64,000 nucleotides of DNA, taken from NCBI RefSeq assembly GCF_002127325.2, contig NC_035444.2:77993392-78057391 (forward strand), written 5' to 3'. Of the stretch, positions 39,871-51,170 are shown piece after piece. A program made the translations under genes and the position numbers. The notes beneath the pieces are model-generated. The model saw only the letters and a program-made list of their open reading frames with translations, was not told where the DNA came from and ran no database searches. This DNA is from Helianthus annuus (taxonomy: Eukaryota > Streptophyta > Magnoliopsida > Asterales > Asteraceae). The number at the start of each line of letters is the position of its first letter. The stretch's first letter is position 1.

Positions 39871-40680
39871 TTATTGTTCGTTACCTTTTCGTTTTGTTCG
39901 TCCACCAGATTGATTAGCTACAAGAAGGCCATCATCAGTTGTACAACCTGGAAACTCCTTGAGCAAAGGATTTTGGTTCCCCATACATTGCAGACTTTCA
40001 AACTCACAGCCATTGATAACCGGATCATGTATCGACGCATTTTCTACATTCTTCCCATCTACCTCGGGATGAAGGCAATAAACTTGATCCCCACACTGCA
40101 TATTACACGGATTCATCACATACCCACCTGTCAAATTACCGTTACCTATGTTTTGATTAGCTGGATGCGGCTTCTGGTAAGGGAAATTACCAATTTCTCC
40201 TTCAATTCTCCCTCTAATATCCACAAGCAAACACTTCAATCTCGCCACCTCAGCTTCCAACCCAGCCTGACTTTGAATCCTCTTCATTAACTGCTGATTC
40301 AACGCTCTCAATCTAACAACTTCGTCCTCTAACGAAGCCGCACGCGCTTTCTTTTTCTCACGATACTTTCTAACTGCTTCACGGTTACCTAACGGGCGTT
40401 TCTTCCCTTTTTTATCCGCCGACTCAGCCGTATCATCCGTCGGCGTCTTGTCATCATCGCCGCTCATGGCGGGCACGATCTTCGTGTGCACGTGGTAACA
40501 CGTGTGAGTGTGTGACGAATCAGGGCCCGGTGGGTTACAAGTATGCGTATGGGTGCACGCGTGCGAGTCTTTGAAAATATCATCAAAGAAGCTATCGAGT
40601 GAATCATTGCTCGGGATATCACCCATATTTGGATCCGTAAACATCTCGGTGTTTGAGAAATCAAGTTCTCCGTCCTCCAT
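39871..40680 (-). CDS. bZIP19/23-like: F-group bZIP transcription factor, zinc-deficiency sensor (bZIP19/23-like)
   Basis: A single coding exon of 269 aa. The ATG at 40680 was chosen because MEDGELDFSN is the conserved family start; the frame is open 3 codons further but without an ATG. A Cys/His zinc-sensor motif runs over about residues 40-68 (HACTHTHTCNPPG, HTHTCYHVHT). The basic region is at about 94-114 (RPLGNREAVRKYREKKKARA, with N99 and R107 of the N-x7-R signature). A leucine zipper starts at L117 (L117, L124, L131), then LLVDIRGRIEGEIG. In Arabidopsis this pair of factors binds zinc through the sensor motif and, when zinc is low, activates ZIP transporter and nicotianamine synthase genes through RTGTCGACAY sites. 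All sensor and DNA-contact residues are present, so it looks functional. The 5'UTR contains an intron. Confidence 0.95.
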   Translation of the reverse strand: MEDGELDFSNTEMFTDPNMGDIPSNDSLDSFFDDIFKDSHACTHTHTCNPPGPDSSHTHTCYHVHTKIVPAMSGDDDKTPTDDTAESADKKGKKRPLGNREAVRKYREKKKARAASLEDEVVRLRALNQQLMKRIQSQAGLEAEVARLKCLLVDIRGRIEGEIGNFPYQKPHPANQNIGNGNLTGGYVMNPCNMQCGDQVYCLHPEVDGKNVENASIHDPVINGCEFESLQCMGNQNPLLKEFPGCTTDDGLLVANQSGGRTKRKGNEQ

Positions 40681-40695
40681 GACCACCAACTCAAC

Positions 40696-41138
40696 CTACA
40701 GTAGCCCGCTCTGGTACTATATTCGATTATTTCGGGTTTAAATCTGATAAATGTATTAACTTCAGTTCTTCCTGTACCAGAAATAATAACACTCTTATAA
40801 AATTAAGTTTTAAACAACTAGCATATTATCAAGCAATCACCACAAAACGAATCAGACAGTAATCAATTAAAGATTTAAAGAATATATTCCTCGTATTCGA
40901 AACCCTAAATTCACAGTGAATTTATCAACAAAGCTGCAAAACTTATAACCAAATGGATCTCAAATCACACAATTGTTATGGTTTTTCAACAAATCAGGCT
41001 TTAATCGATCAAAAACTAACGAACCCTAAAATCTTGAATTCTATAAGTTCACAGGCAATTTTGGTCAACGAATTGAAAGTAATAATTTATGCGATTTTAA
41101 TGAATGCAATTGCAATAAATTGAAAGTTGGAAAAATAC
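40696..41138 (-). other. 5'UTR intron of the bZIP gene
   Basis: On the minus strand the exon ends TCTCAAAG/GTATTTTTCC and resumes at CTACTGTAG/GTTGAGTTGG, 15 bases before the ATG. The 443-bp intervening sequence is AT-rich. The leader exon would lie from about 41139 to about 41330. Splice sites were predicted by eye. Confidence 0.65.
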
Positions 41139-41359
41139 CTTTGAGAAACCCTAGAAATGGTGGAGTGAAGTGTAGGAGTTGAAATTGGGGATGGAAAGAA
41201 ACCCTAGAAAGGGAGTGAAAAATGAAATGAAAATGAAATTGATTGAAGTTGAAGGAGGACCATTCGTTTTAAGGAATCTCTAGTACAGCAGAGACTTTGT
41301 TATGGTCGTACGATTGCTTGAGGGAGAAACTCAAATCAATTATAAACTCTAGGTGTATG

Positions 41360-41367
41360 TATTTATA
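41360..41367 (-). promoter_or_regulatory. Candidate TATA box of the bZIP gene
   Basis: The minus-strand sequence GAGTATAAATAC lies about 220 bp upstream of the predicted 5'UTR donor, a plausible distance. Confidence 0.5.
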
Positions 41368-41599
41368 CTCTCTTCAAAAGTATAAAATTACATGGCGTAA
41401 TGATCGCGTTTTTGTTTTTGTTTTTTTTTTCTTTTCTAAGACGTTACAAAGCAGAACTTCCCAAGAGCAAAAACACTAGCAAACCATTTCAAACACTCGA
41501 CCGTCTTTAAATTGCGTGCACCTTCCAAGTACTCGAACATGAAATAAGGATAACCGTATATACCGTCTTATGTATGACTTTAGAGATAAGAAGATGATA

Positions 41600-43016
41600 G
41601 TGCAACTCTAGCAGGTCTAGAATGCTCAAAGCATATATGTGTGGGATTTTATCTTTTTACAATCATGGCTAATGTGTTGCCATACTACATTTGCAAAACT
41701 ACACTATAGAATCGATCCAAATAAAATTATAATTGTTGTCATGCGGTGTTGGTGTTATGTTGTCTTCAGCCTACTTAAGGCTAATTCCAAATAAAACTAC
41801 GTAAATCTCTTGTATTGCTTTCATCATTGTTTTTTGTGTGACTAATTCCTAACAACTAGTATTAGAGCTCAAGTTCTTGATTAGAATACACACACCCTAG
41901 CCGACACCTTCTTCCAGCCATCACCCACCATCCGCCGCCACCTAGTTCCACCGTAACACCCACCACCTAGCCGCCACTCAACACCGTCGCTGCCACCCTA
42001 GCCGCCGCTAGGCTTTCTGTCGACAAACCCAAACTGTCATCGCCGATACAACTATATTACTGTTTTTGGTTGATCTGAACAGAACTTATACTGTTTTGGA
42101 ACTGCATACCAAGACCCGCAAAACCGAGAAAAGATATACAATTTTAGAACTGCAAGGAGTTTGAGCAGTTTAGAAGTCAGTATACCGGGTTATACTAGAG
42201 GAACTGCAAGGAGTTTGAACAGTTTTGTAGAGGGCAATGGAAAGTTGTTAAGGGCAGCATGGAAATTCCTAGAGGAAAGAAGAGAGGTACACTATACATA
42301 GTTGAGGTACCAACTGACGGGGCTAATGCAGTGTTTGGTGAGCCAAGTCTATCAAAGTTATTGCATCAAGGACTCGGCCACATGAGTGAAAAAAAGGATG
42401 AAAATGTACAAAGGGAAAGCTTCTAGAATTGAAACAGATCGAGTCTGAGTTTTTTTGAATCGTGCATCGTAGTTAAGAAAAAGAAAGTGACTTTTGTGAA
42501 GACATGGAGAGCACCGAAAGCTCAATAACTGGAGCTTATCCACTCAGGTGTGTACGGGCCGAGATAAGTTGCTTCGCTTGGAGGTTCTTGCTATTATGTT
42601 ACCTTCATCGACGATTCAACACGCAAGGTGAAATCCTTCAAGTCTGACAACGGTGGTGAATACATCAACAAAGAATTTACATATTGTGGTGCTAAATGAG
42701 GGATCAAGATGATAAAAAGAGTTCCATGAACCCCACAATAGAATGGGGTTGCAAAGAGGATGAACAAAACCTTATGTGTGAGAGCGAAAAGTATAAGACT
42801 AAATGCAGGGCTCCAAGAAAAGTTCTGGGCTAATGCAATTAACACTATAGTCTATCTTATCAATCGCCGACCCTCAGTATCATTGGGATTCAAGATTCCC
42901 CACGAAGAATGAAAGGGAAAAATAGTTGAGAATGATCACCTGATAATATTCGTGTGTAGTGCTTACGATATCAATCCTGGGGGTGATAAGTTAGATGCTA
43001 AAGCGAAGAAATACAC
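41600..43016 (+). mobile_element. Decayed Ty1/Copia relic
   Basis: An LTR end (ATTCCTAACA to 41854) is followed two bases on by the primer-site relic TAGTATTAGAGC (41857-41868). A CCGCCACC-rich leader and an integrase remnant follow. The upstream LTR limit is not defined. The gag frame cannot be recognised, and the 3' half is cut off where another retroelement inserted at 43017. Confidence 0.7.
42248..43010 (+). pseudogene. Copia integrase remnant
   Basis: The frame reads KRGTLYIVEVPTDG and HQGLGHMSEK (gag-pre-integrase), followed by KKKVTFVKTWRAPKAQ. The integrase core then appears as VASLGGSCYYVTFIDDSTRK, SFKSDNGGEYINKEF and NGVAKRMNKTL. Several stops interrupt it, and the segment between DDSTRKV and KSFKSDNGG has been deleted. 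The last readable part is about 42830-43010 (FWANAINTIVYLINRRPSV). It is well beyond function. Confidence 0.85.
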
Positions 43017-43127
43017 TGTTACACCCTAACACGCTTTAACTGAAAAGACGCAGCGGAAAATACGTACCATAAAATTTCTTTCATTATGAACGTCTTAACT
43101 TACTTGAAGTTCATTTTTAAGGTGACA

Positions 43128-45609
43128 TGTCACACCCCAACCGATGGCGGAAACATCGGGATGAGACGAAGTGTGTATAGATTGCTAGAGACTTCATAAC
43201 ACTATGTGACAATATTTAATTAAATTCAAATTTCATTGCAATACTAAATTGTCATACAAGATTCAAATAGAAATAACAACATTGTTTCAAATTGTAACAT
43301 AACAATAAAAGATAGATTAATCTAGGTGTGTATCTAGTCCACCCTAAACTTGTTTCATGAATCATCCATACTTCAATAATCAACCTGCAACATGTATTAA
43401 AATAGAGTTTCAATGCAAAAGCAAAGAGCGAGTATACAAGTTTGAGTTTACATAGCATAATAGAATAAAAACTCATATCCAACATGAACATAACAAAATA
43501 GTTTCAACGTGCTAGTTTACGTAGTCCAAGTGATAGCCCAAGTTTCCCAATGCGTTTAAAGTACCTAACCCAAAGTTTAACGGGAGGTTGATATGTCTCC
43601 TCCTAACAATACCCCAAAGACTAACGGGGAGGTGCATTACTCCTATAGCGCTACTATTGTTAAGGCGGAACTACACACAAGAATTAAACGTTCACATAGC
43701 ACAAAATAGTCTCAAGATTCACAAGTTTCGTGTTTCATGTTTAAATGGATAGAGTAAGTTTCAAATAAGTTTCAAGTGTCACGTGCGTTTAATATAGAAT
43801 ACATGTTGCACCCAAAGTGTTAAAAGTAAAAATGGGTTCGAGTATACTCACGGTTTACAAGTGGTGACTTGAAGTTCCGAGAGCAAGTTTGTAGATGAGT
43901 TAGTTTGGAGCACCTTGTCCTTCTAGACAAGGAAACGTAGGTGTGTGAGTTTGGCGTATACGGAAGATTATAGATTCGGAGTTTTTAAAATATAAAGAAA
44001 GTAACATAGGTGAAAATAATCATCTTGCACACATAACTCTTGTTCTTGACACTATTGAAACTCAAAGGAGTTGGTATGATTTCATGGATTCTAAGATCCA
44101 TTAGAGTCGTAACAAGGGCATGGTCATAGATGATGTAACGTCCACTTAACAAATAACTATTAAGTCATCATCAAGTCTTAGTTACTTAGATGTATACGTA
44201 TAGAATAACTTAGATATTATATAGTTTTACAAGTCTTAAGATTCAAGCATGAGGTAGGAGATTAATGTCTCCATTTAGGTACCTCTTTGTGTCATAGAAT
44301 ACATACATGAAGTAGGAAGAACAAGCTTCCATTTAGGCACCTCTATTGTTCACCACTACACTTGTTGTTATAAACAACAAGGAGGGTCATGAACATACAA
44401 GTATCAAGGTATTAACAACAACTAATCTATAGTAAAACATCAAGTAATGAGTGGATTCTTATGAAGGATAGCCCAAGCTAATCCAACCATCACACATTCA
44501 ACAAGTTTCACACTTGAACATTACTTGTGGGTAAAACCCTAATTAAAACAGAAGGTTTATGAGGTTTTAACCTCTGATTTAGATGTCTCAACCATGTTTT
44601 TAAGCTTAACCAACCATAAGAGGGGTTGTAAGCATTAGGACATTGGTTTGAGATGTGTTAGACACAAGTTGGATAAGAAATAACATGTCATTTGAATAAT
44701 ATAAAACAAACAGAAAGTTTTAGTCCATTTTAGGGCAAATCCAAGCATGATTCTTCCAAAGAAAAACCAAGGATTCGAACCCAAGGACATAACAAAGCAT
44801 TAGGAAGAAGAACCAAGTGATTTGGTTGAGAAATGACCAAGTTACACTCACTTTAGTAAAGCTTCACGAATCTGTCCAAAACTCAGATTCTCAGCTGATT
44901 AGAGAGCAATTTAGTGAAGATTTAGGAGTTGTGAAAGTGTAAAAAGGGTTGGAGAAAGTGGGTATTTATAATGGAAGAGTTATAAGGTGATTGGAGGTGA
45001 TTAGAGGTGGATTAAAGGTGATTGGGTGAGGTTGGTTAATGGGATTTCGTGCATAATCAGCTCAAGAAACACAATCTGCCGAAAACAGGGGCTCGCGTAG
45101 CGCGAGCATCAAGCCCCATACCTGTCGCGCTACGCGACGGGGTCCAATCTTCTGGATTAAGTTTGAAAAATGACAATTTGGCCCCTGTAGTTCATAGTTT
45201 AGGGTTTTTAAGAGTTTTAGGGGATGTTCTTGTCATATAAGCATTGTTTAAGGGCAAGACAAGTATGATTATCATAAACCAAGTATAATTGAGTGCATGA
45301 ATGTCGAAATTAAGTATCGTTCTCGTTCAAAACACGTTCAATGCATAAGTTTAGTTTAATTACAAGTTTCGCACATAGTTTCCAAGAATCACGATTAAAC
45401 ATAGACTGATTCACCAAATCGACCATACGAGTATACATAGAATGCGTTTAACATAGATGTAACAAAATATAAGCTTCATTAATGATCCAAGTCTCGATTT
45501 GATAAAGATTACAAGGAAAGAAACGATTACAAGAATACAAAGTTTCCAAAAATAGAATTACGAATCAAACTTTCTATAAATGGAAAGTACAAAATAGCCG
45601 GGCGTTACA
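43128..45609 (-). repeat. 3' LTR of the Tekay-like element
   Basis: TGTCACACCCCAACC to GGCGTTACA. A TATA box TATAAATA (minus) is at 44963-44970. GC palindromes GCTCGCGTAGCGCGAGC and GTCGCGCTACGCGAC (45090-45141) lie just upstream of it in transcription order. Confidence 0.95.
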
Positions 45610-45626
45610 GTCTCCCCTCCTTTAGG
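45610..45626 (-). other. Polypurine tract of the Tekay-like element
   Basis: The minus-strand sequence AAAGGAGGGGAGAC adjoins the 3' LTR. Confidence 0.85.
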
Positions 45627-45643
45627 AAATTTCGTCCCGAAAT

Positions 45644-48600
45644 TTAGGAAGACGTAAGGAAAAGATGAGGATACTTTGACTTCATATCCTTTTTGAGTTC
45701 CCATGTAAATTCAGCGCCACGTTTTCCTTCCCATCTAACTTTGACGATAGGAATCTTGCTGCGCCTTAATAGCTTGACTTCTTGCTCAACGATTTCCACT
45801 GGTTTTTCCACAAAATGCATAGTATCGTTGATTTGAAGATCTTCGAGAGGAACTTGAAGTCCTTCATCAGCGAGACATTTCTTTAGGTTCGAGACGTGGA
45901 ACGTTGGATGAACGTTGCTGAGCTCTTGGGGTAAGTCGAGTCGATAAGCCACCTTACCAATCCTTTCGAGTATCTTGAAAGGACCGACATAACGAGGGGC
46001 AAGTTTTCCCTTTTTACCAAAACGAACCACTCCTTTCCAAGGAGATACTTTGAGTAGGACATGGTCCCCAACGTTGAACTCCATTGGTTTTCGTCCCTTG
46101 TCAGCATAGCTCTTTTGACGATTTCGAGCCTTGAGTAGATTGTCACGGATTTGGAGAATCTTATCCGTTGCCTCTTGTATGATCTCAGGGCCAGAAAAAT
46201 GCTTATCACCAATCTCGTGCCAGCTTAAAGGAGATCGGCATTTGCGACCATACAATGCCTCGAAAGGAGCCATTTGAATACTAGAGTGGTAGCTATTGTT
46301 GTACGAGAACTCGATCAAAGGTAAATGCACATCCCAACTACCACCAAAGTCGATGACACAAGAACGGAGCATGTCCTCTAGGGTTTGGATAGTACGTTCA
46401 GTCTGTCCATCCGTTTGAGGATGAAAGGCCGTACTGAGATTTAAATGAGTACCCATAGCGGACTGAAAAGTTTGCCAGAGACGCGAAGTGAATCGACCAT
46501 CACGATCAGAAATGATGTCGAGGGGAACCCCATGATGGCGTATGACCTCATTGGTATAGATACGAGCAAGTCGTTCAACCTTGAAATCCTCACGAATGGG
46601 AATGAATTGTGCGGACTTGGTCAAACGATCAATGACCACCCAAATACTATCGTAACCAGCAGGTGTACGAGGAAGTTTAGTTATGAAGTCCATCGCAATG
46701 CTATCCCATTTCCAAACAGGGATTTCAGGTTGTTCGAGTAGACCAGAAGGTCGTTGATGCTCGGCTTTGACTTTCGAACAGGTAAGACACTTGGAAACGT
46801 ACACAGCAATGTCTCTCTTCATACCAGGCCACCAATAGGATGTACGTAGATTATGGTACATCTTGTCGGCGCCAGGATGAATTGAGTACCTAGATTTGTG
46901 TGCTTCGTTCATGATAAGGTCACGAAGATTGTCGCGATCTGGGATCCAGACGCGATCACAACAATAGAGAAGACCATCAGGTTTTGAAACGAGTTGACTT
47001 TCAGATGCTCCACGTATTTCTACCGACATGGAACCTTCATTGATAGACGAGTATTGCGCTTCACGAATACGATTGTGAAGATCGCTCGAGACATGAAAAC
47101 AACGTATGACATCTACATGAGCCTTACGACTAAGTGCATCGGCCACGACATTCGCCTTACCAGGGTGGTAGCGGATCTCGCAATCGTAGTCGTTAAGTAA
47201 TTCCACCCAACGTCGCTGTCGCATATTGAGTTCTTTTTGGTCAAAGATGTGTTGCAGGCTCTTATGGTCAGTGAAAACCACACACTTAGTACCATATAGG
47301 TAGTGTCGCCAAATCTTTAACGCAAAAACAACTGCGCCAAGTTCGAGGTCGTGGGTAGTATAATTTTTCTCATGTATTTTGAGTTGACGAGAGGCGTAGG
47401 CGATGACCTTGTCTCGTTGCATGAGGACGCAACCAAGACCGCGATTCGAGGCATCACAATACACCACGAAATCATCATTCCCATCAGGGAGAGCGAGAAT
47501 AGGAGCGTTGCAAAGCAACTCCTTGAGAGTTTGAAAAGATTCCTCTTGTTCAGGACCCCAAACAAAAGGTTTCTCTTTTTGAGTCAACGAGGTGAGAGGA
47601 ACGGCGATCTTTGAAAAGTTCGAGATGAATCGACGGTAGTAACCCGCCGATCCTAAGAAAGAACGGATTTCAGAAGGAGATTTAGGCGCGGTCCAATTCT
47701 TCACAGCTTCGATTTTTGCAGGGTCGACATGGATTCCTTTTTCACTAACAACGTGTCCAAGGAATTGAACTTTTTTGATCCAAAACTCGCATTTAGAAAA
47801 CTTAGCGTATAAACGTTCACCACGCAAAAGTTCGAGTATAAGACGAAGATGACGCTCATGATCGGCTTGAGATTTAGAATAAATGAGGATATCGTCAATA
47901 AAGACGATCACGAAGCGATCCAAGTAAGGTTTACAAACACGATTCATGAGGTCCATGAACACAGCGGGTGCGTTGGTTAAGCCAAAAGGCATAACCACGA
48001 ACTCGTAATGTCCATAGCGAGTACGAAAAGCGGTTTTGGGAACGTCCTCTTCGAGGACTCGAAGTTGGTGATAACCAGAACGAAGATCGATTTTGGAGAA
48101 ACAGGTAGCGCCTTGGAGTTGATCAAAGAGATCGTCGATACGCGGAAGAGGGTAGCGATTCTTGACGGTGAGTTTGTTGAGCTCACGATAATCGATACAC
48201 ATGCGAAAGGAACCATCTTTCTTTTTAACGAAGAGCACGGGAGCACCCCAAGGAGAGGTACTTGGACGAATGAAACCCTTCTCGAGGAGTTCTTGGAGTT
48301 GCGAGGATAATTCTTGCATCTCAGAAGGTGCAAGACGATAAGGAGCCTTAGCAACAGGAGTTGCACCAGGTACGAGATCAATACGAAAATCAACGGATCG
48401 AGGAGGAGGAGGACCGGGCAAATCTTCAGGGAAGACGTCAGGGAAATCGCGCACCACTGAAACATCACTTAGGCTTTTTCCCTTGCCTTTTTCTTCCACA
48501 ACGTGGGCTAAAAAGGCAAAGTACTGTTTGCGTAAGTACTTGTTTGCTTGTGTGCAGGACATCAACTTCAGTCCCCTTGAAGGTCGGTCTCCATAAACGT

Positions 48601-50161
48601 GTAAAACATCACCAGAGGGAAGAGGTAAGCGAACGAATTTCTCGTGACAAGCGATTTCAGCATGATTCTTTTGTAACCAATCCATGCCTATGATGACGTC
48701 GAAACTACCCAGTTGCATGGGTATGAGATCGATAGAGAAAACGTGCTCGTTAAGAATAAGACGACAATCGAGGAGAATGGAATCGACTAGGATAGATTTG
48801 CCATTGGCGACTTCAACGGAAAACGACTTAGGTAGCTTAGAGCGTGCACATTTTAACAATGATTCGAATTCTAAGGACACAAAGCTTTTGTCCGCACCAG
48901 TATCAAATAGTATCGAAGCATAAAGATGGTTAACAAGAAACGTACCGTTAACGACATCATTGTCGTTGCGTGCTTGATTTGCGTTTAGGTTGAAGACGCG
49001 TCCACGAGGAGGCTGCTGCTGCTCTTGGATCCATTGAGGGCATTGGGGACGAAGATGATTAACATCCCCACATTTGAAACACGCCCTAGCGGGTCTTGCG
49101 TTTTGAGGAGCAGGTTGGGCTGGCTGAGCTTGCTGAGCTTGTTGAGCTTGCTGAACTTGTTGAGCTGGCTGCCCTTGGCGACAATAGTTGATGGTATGAC
49201 CATAACGGTTGCAATTTTCACAACGACGACACCTAGCATTAGCGGGATGATGGAAGTTACAGGTGGTACACTTGGGGTGAATCCCAGTGTACGGCTTGGG
49301 GGCATCAACAGGAGCAACAGGATTTGGGTTAACAGGTGGCACAATCGCGTTGCAAACGGGGTTGGATTGCTTTCGCTTCTTTCCCCTATTGTTATTCGAT
49401 TGTTGGGTAATTTGATGGGCTGGCTTAGAAGAAACGGGGTTTGCGGCTTGCTTATCGCGAACGCGATTGTTGTTCAAAGACGCGGACAAACGGTAAATGT
49501 CTTCGATGCTATCGAGTTTGGCTGCCTCGATTGTGTCACGCATACTAGGGGGTAAACCATTGATATACTTGCTTTTCTTGCGATCAGGGGTTGAAACAAG
49601 GTGAGGGACAATGAAACTAAGTTGCTTGAAACGGGTGGTGTAAGCTAGGTTGTCATCACCAATCTGTTTTAATACCCAGAATTCTTCTTCCAACTTTCTT
49701 TGCTCATGCGGAGGACAAAACTCATCCATCATTAGGGCCTTAGTCTCCTCCCAGGTTAACGCATAAGCCAACTCGTTCGAACGTATGTTTCTTTCATTTG
49801 ACCACCACTCAAGAGCGCGGGCTTGGAATACCCCGGTTGCGCTACGTGTCTTGAGTTCGTCAGGGCAATCGCTATTGATGAATGTGACCTCTATGCTGTC
49901 AAACCACTCAAGCATAGCGGTCACCCCATCATTGCCAGTAAATGGCTTGGGATTGCACGAAGAAAAGTGCTTAAAGTTGAACGAGGCGGGTTTGCGTATC
50001 TCGACCTTAGAGTCGACGGAAGAGTGAGGAGTTTCAGAGGCACGAATCTCGGAAATGACCTTTGGAACGACACGCGCAAATTGATCGGCCATGAAAGCCA
50101 TCATCTTCTTGGTGGAGCGAGACTTTGACTTCTTAGACGCGTTGGAGAGACGAGAAGACAT
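45644..50161 (-). CDS. gag-pol: Tekay-like Gypsy gag-pol polyprotein
   Basis: A 1505-aa ORF starts at ATG and has no breaks. Gag occupies about the first 250 residues ([20 protein letters not shown]). Zinc knuckles include [14 protein letters not shown] and [14 protein letters not shown] (about 316-370). The protease has [10 protein letters not shown] near 419. RT has [17 protein letters not shown] and FIDDILIYS near 752. RNase H starts [13 protein letters not shown] and includes [10 protein letters not shown]. The integrase has an HHCC finger ending CLTCSKV, and the D, D, E catalytic set in [18 protein letters not shown] and the [14 protein letters not shown] stretch. A chromodomain-like C-terminus ends the protein ([20 protein letters not shown]). 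Gypsy order with a C-terminal chromodomain marks the Tekay/Del chromoviruses. All catalytic residues are present, so it may be active. Confidence 0.96.
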   Translation of the reverse strand: MSSRLSNASKKSKSRSTKKMMAFMADQFARVVPKVISEIRASETPHSSVDSKVEIRKPASFNFKHFSSCNPKPFTGNDGVTAMLEWFDSIEVTFINSDCPDELKTRSATGVFQARALEWWSNERNIRSNELAYALTWEETKALMMDEFCPPHEQRKLEEEFWVLKQIGDDNLAYTTRFKQLSFIVPHLVSTPDRKKSKYINGLPPSMRDTIEAAKLDSIEDIYRLSASLNNNRVRDKQAANPVSSKPAHQITQQSNNNRGKKRKQSNPVCNAIVPPVNPNPVAPVDAPKPYTGIHPKCTTCNFHHPANARCRRCENCNRYGHTINYCRQGQPAQQVQQAQQAQQAQPAQPAPQNARPARACFKCGDVNHLRPQCPQWIQEQQQPPRGRVFNLNANQARNDNDVVNGTFLVNHLYASILFDTGADKSFVSLEFESLLKCARSKLPKSFSVEVANGKSILVDSILLDCRLILNEHVFSIDLIPMQLGSFDVIIGMDWLQKNHAEIACHEKFVRLPLPSGDVLHVYGDRPSRGLKLMSCTQANKYLRKQYFAFLAHVVEEKGKGKSLSDVSVVRDFPDVFPEDLPGPPPPRSVDFRIDLVPGATPVAKAPYRLAPSEMQELSSQLQELLEKGFIRPSTSPWGAPVLFVKKKDGSFRMCIDYRELNKLTVKNRYPLPRIDDLFDQLQGATCFSKIDLRSGYHQLRVLEEDVPKTAFRTRYGHYEFVVMPFGLTNAPAVFMDLMNRVCKPYLDRFVIVFIDDILIYSKSQADHERHLRLILELLRGERLYAKFSKCEFWIKKVQFLGHVVSEKGIHVDPAKIEAVKNWTAPKSPSEIRSFLGSAGYYRRFISNFSKIAVPLTSLTQKEKPFVWGPEQEESFQTLKELLCNAPILALPDGNDDFVVYCDASNRGLGCVLMQRDKVIAYASRQLKIHEKNYTTHDLELGAVVFALKIWRHYLYGTKCVVFTDHKSLQHIFDQKELNMRQRRWVELLNDYDCEIRYHPGKANVVADALSRKAHVDVIRCFHVSSDLHNRIREAQYSSINEGSMSVEIRGASESQLVSKPDGLLYCCDRVWIPDRDNLRDLIMNEAHKSRYSIHPGADKMYHNLRTSYWWPGMKRDIAVYVSKCLTCSKVKAEHQRPSGLLEQPEIPVWKWDSIAMDFITKLPRTPAGYDSIWVVIDRLTKSAQFIPIREDFKVERLARIYTNEVIRHHGVPLDIISDRDGRFTSRLWQTFQSAMGTHLNLSTAFHPQTDGQTERTIQTLEDMLRSCVIDFGGSWDVHLPLIEFSYNNSYHSSIQMAPFEALYGRKCRSPLSWHEIGDKHFSGPEIIQEATDKILQIRDNLLKARNRQKSYADKGRKPMEFNVGDHVLLKVSPWKGVVRFGKKGKLAPRYVGPFKILERIGKVAYRLDLPQELSNVHPTFHVSNLKKCLADEGLQVPLEDLQINDTMHFVEKPVEIVEQEVKLLRRSKIPIVKVRWEGKRGAEFTWELKKDMKSKYPHLFLTSS

Positions 50162-51155
50162 CTAAGATTTAAAGAACGAAATGAGTGAGACTTGGTCATA
50201 ATGTTTGTTTATGAAAACGAAATTGATCACATAGCATAAAGAGTCACATAGCATAAAGGTTCAAGTTGATTTTCATAGCATAAAAGTTTAAACGTTCATA
50301 TAGCATAGTCATGAATTCCACATAGCATAACATGAATAAACGAAAGCATTGTAAATTTAGTTTGTTCACGAGGGATTATTATTGTTTGTGATTGCGATAA
50401 CGTGCGAAATGTTTAAAACGACATTTTGAAATGAACGAACGTTCAAGTATAAAAATCATATATAAATTGAGATACATAAAAGAGAGGCTCAATAAAACAT
50501 TGGAGTGTTTCGGGTAGAGAAACGTCGACTATTCCAAAGTGGGTCGAAAGTTCTTTCGAATTAGAGATATTGTGCTTTGGCCTATAAGTAAGATACTCTC
50601 ATCGAGAAGCGATTAACGGTATCTTACCCTTCCGGTTACTACACATCTCTAAATGATTGAAACATTCGGGACTTTGGCGAGAATAAAAATCAAGGAATGG
50701 GACTTAATCGACAAGATGCGGGTTTCACCCCTAACTTGACGATTTCGTACCCTAAATGTGGTTGGTACTTGTCGGCCAAAATAAATTTTGACACTTTGAC
50801 GAGGGTCCACTAGAGTTGAAATGGAAATTACCATTAAGTTGTGGATGTCACCCCTAGCTTAATGGTGAAATTTCGTGCAAAAAAATAGATTAAAGGTAGA
50901 ATGAGAGTCGTTTACCAAATTGTGGGTTTCACGCCTATTTTGGTAAATTCTTCTCGTTGGTGTTACAAGAGTATAAAAATAGCATAAGTGTATTCGTGTT
51001 AGCCTTAGGAAAGGCACATAAATTTAATCAAAAGTATAGCTAGGAAGCATGCATGGTAGAGTGCAAAAGTTTTAAACAACACATAAGAGGCAAAATTCTT
51101 AGAACTATAGATTAGGGCAAAAGCATGGCAATTTTCCTAATTCCCTATAGTTATG
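50162..51155 (-). other. Leader of the Tekay-like element
   Basis: About 1 kb of non-coding DNA between primer site and gag. CATAGCATAA words recur at 50230-50335 (also in the LTR). Three spaced segments share GGGTTTCACCCCTA-like words (about 50700-50950). Confidence 0.7.
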
Positions 51156-51168
51156 GCTCTGATACCAA
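51156..51168 (-). other. Primer binding site (tRNA-Met) of the Tekay-like element
   Basis: The minus-strand sequence TTGGTATCAGAGC lies two bases from the 5' LTR. Confidence 0.9.
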
Positions 51169-51170
51169 TC

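Noticed and set aside
43252..43491. 79-aa ORF repeated at 51295
   Set aside because: Present twice because it lies in the two LTRs; no domain, LTR sequence only.
45049..45240. 63-aa ORF repeated at 53092
   Set aside because: Also within the LTR pair, across the GC palindromes; no evidence for coding.
46445..50128. Plus-strand ORFs across the Gypsy gag-pol
   Set aside because: Antisense shadows of the intact 1505-aa frame.
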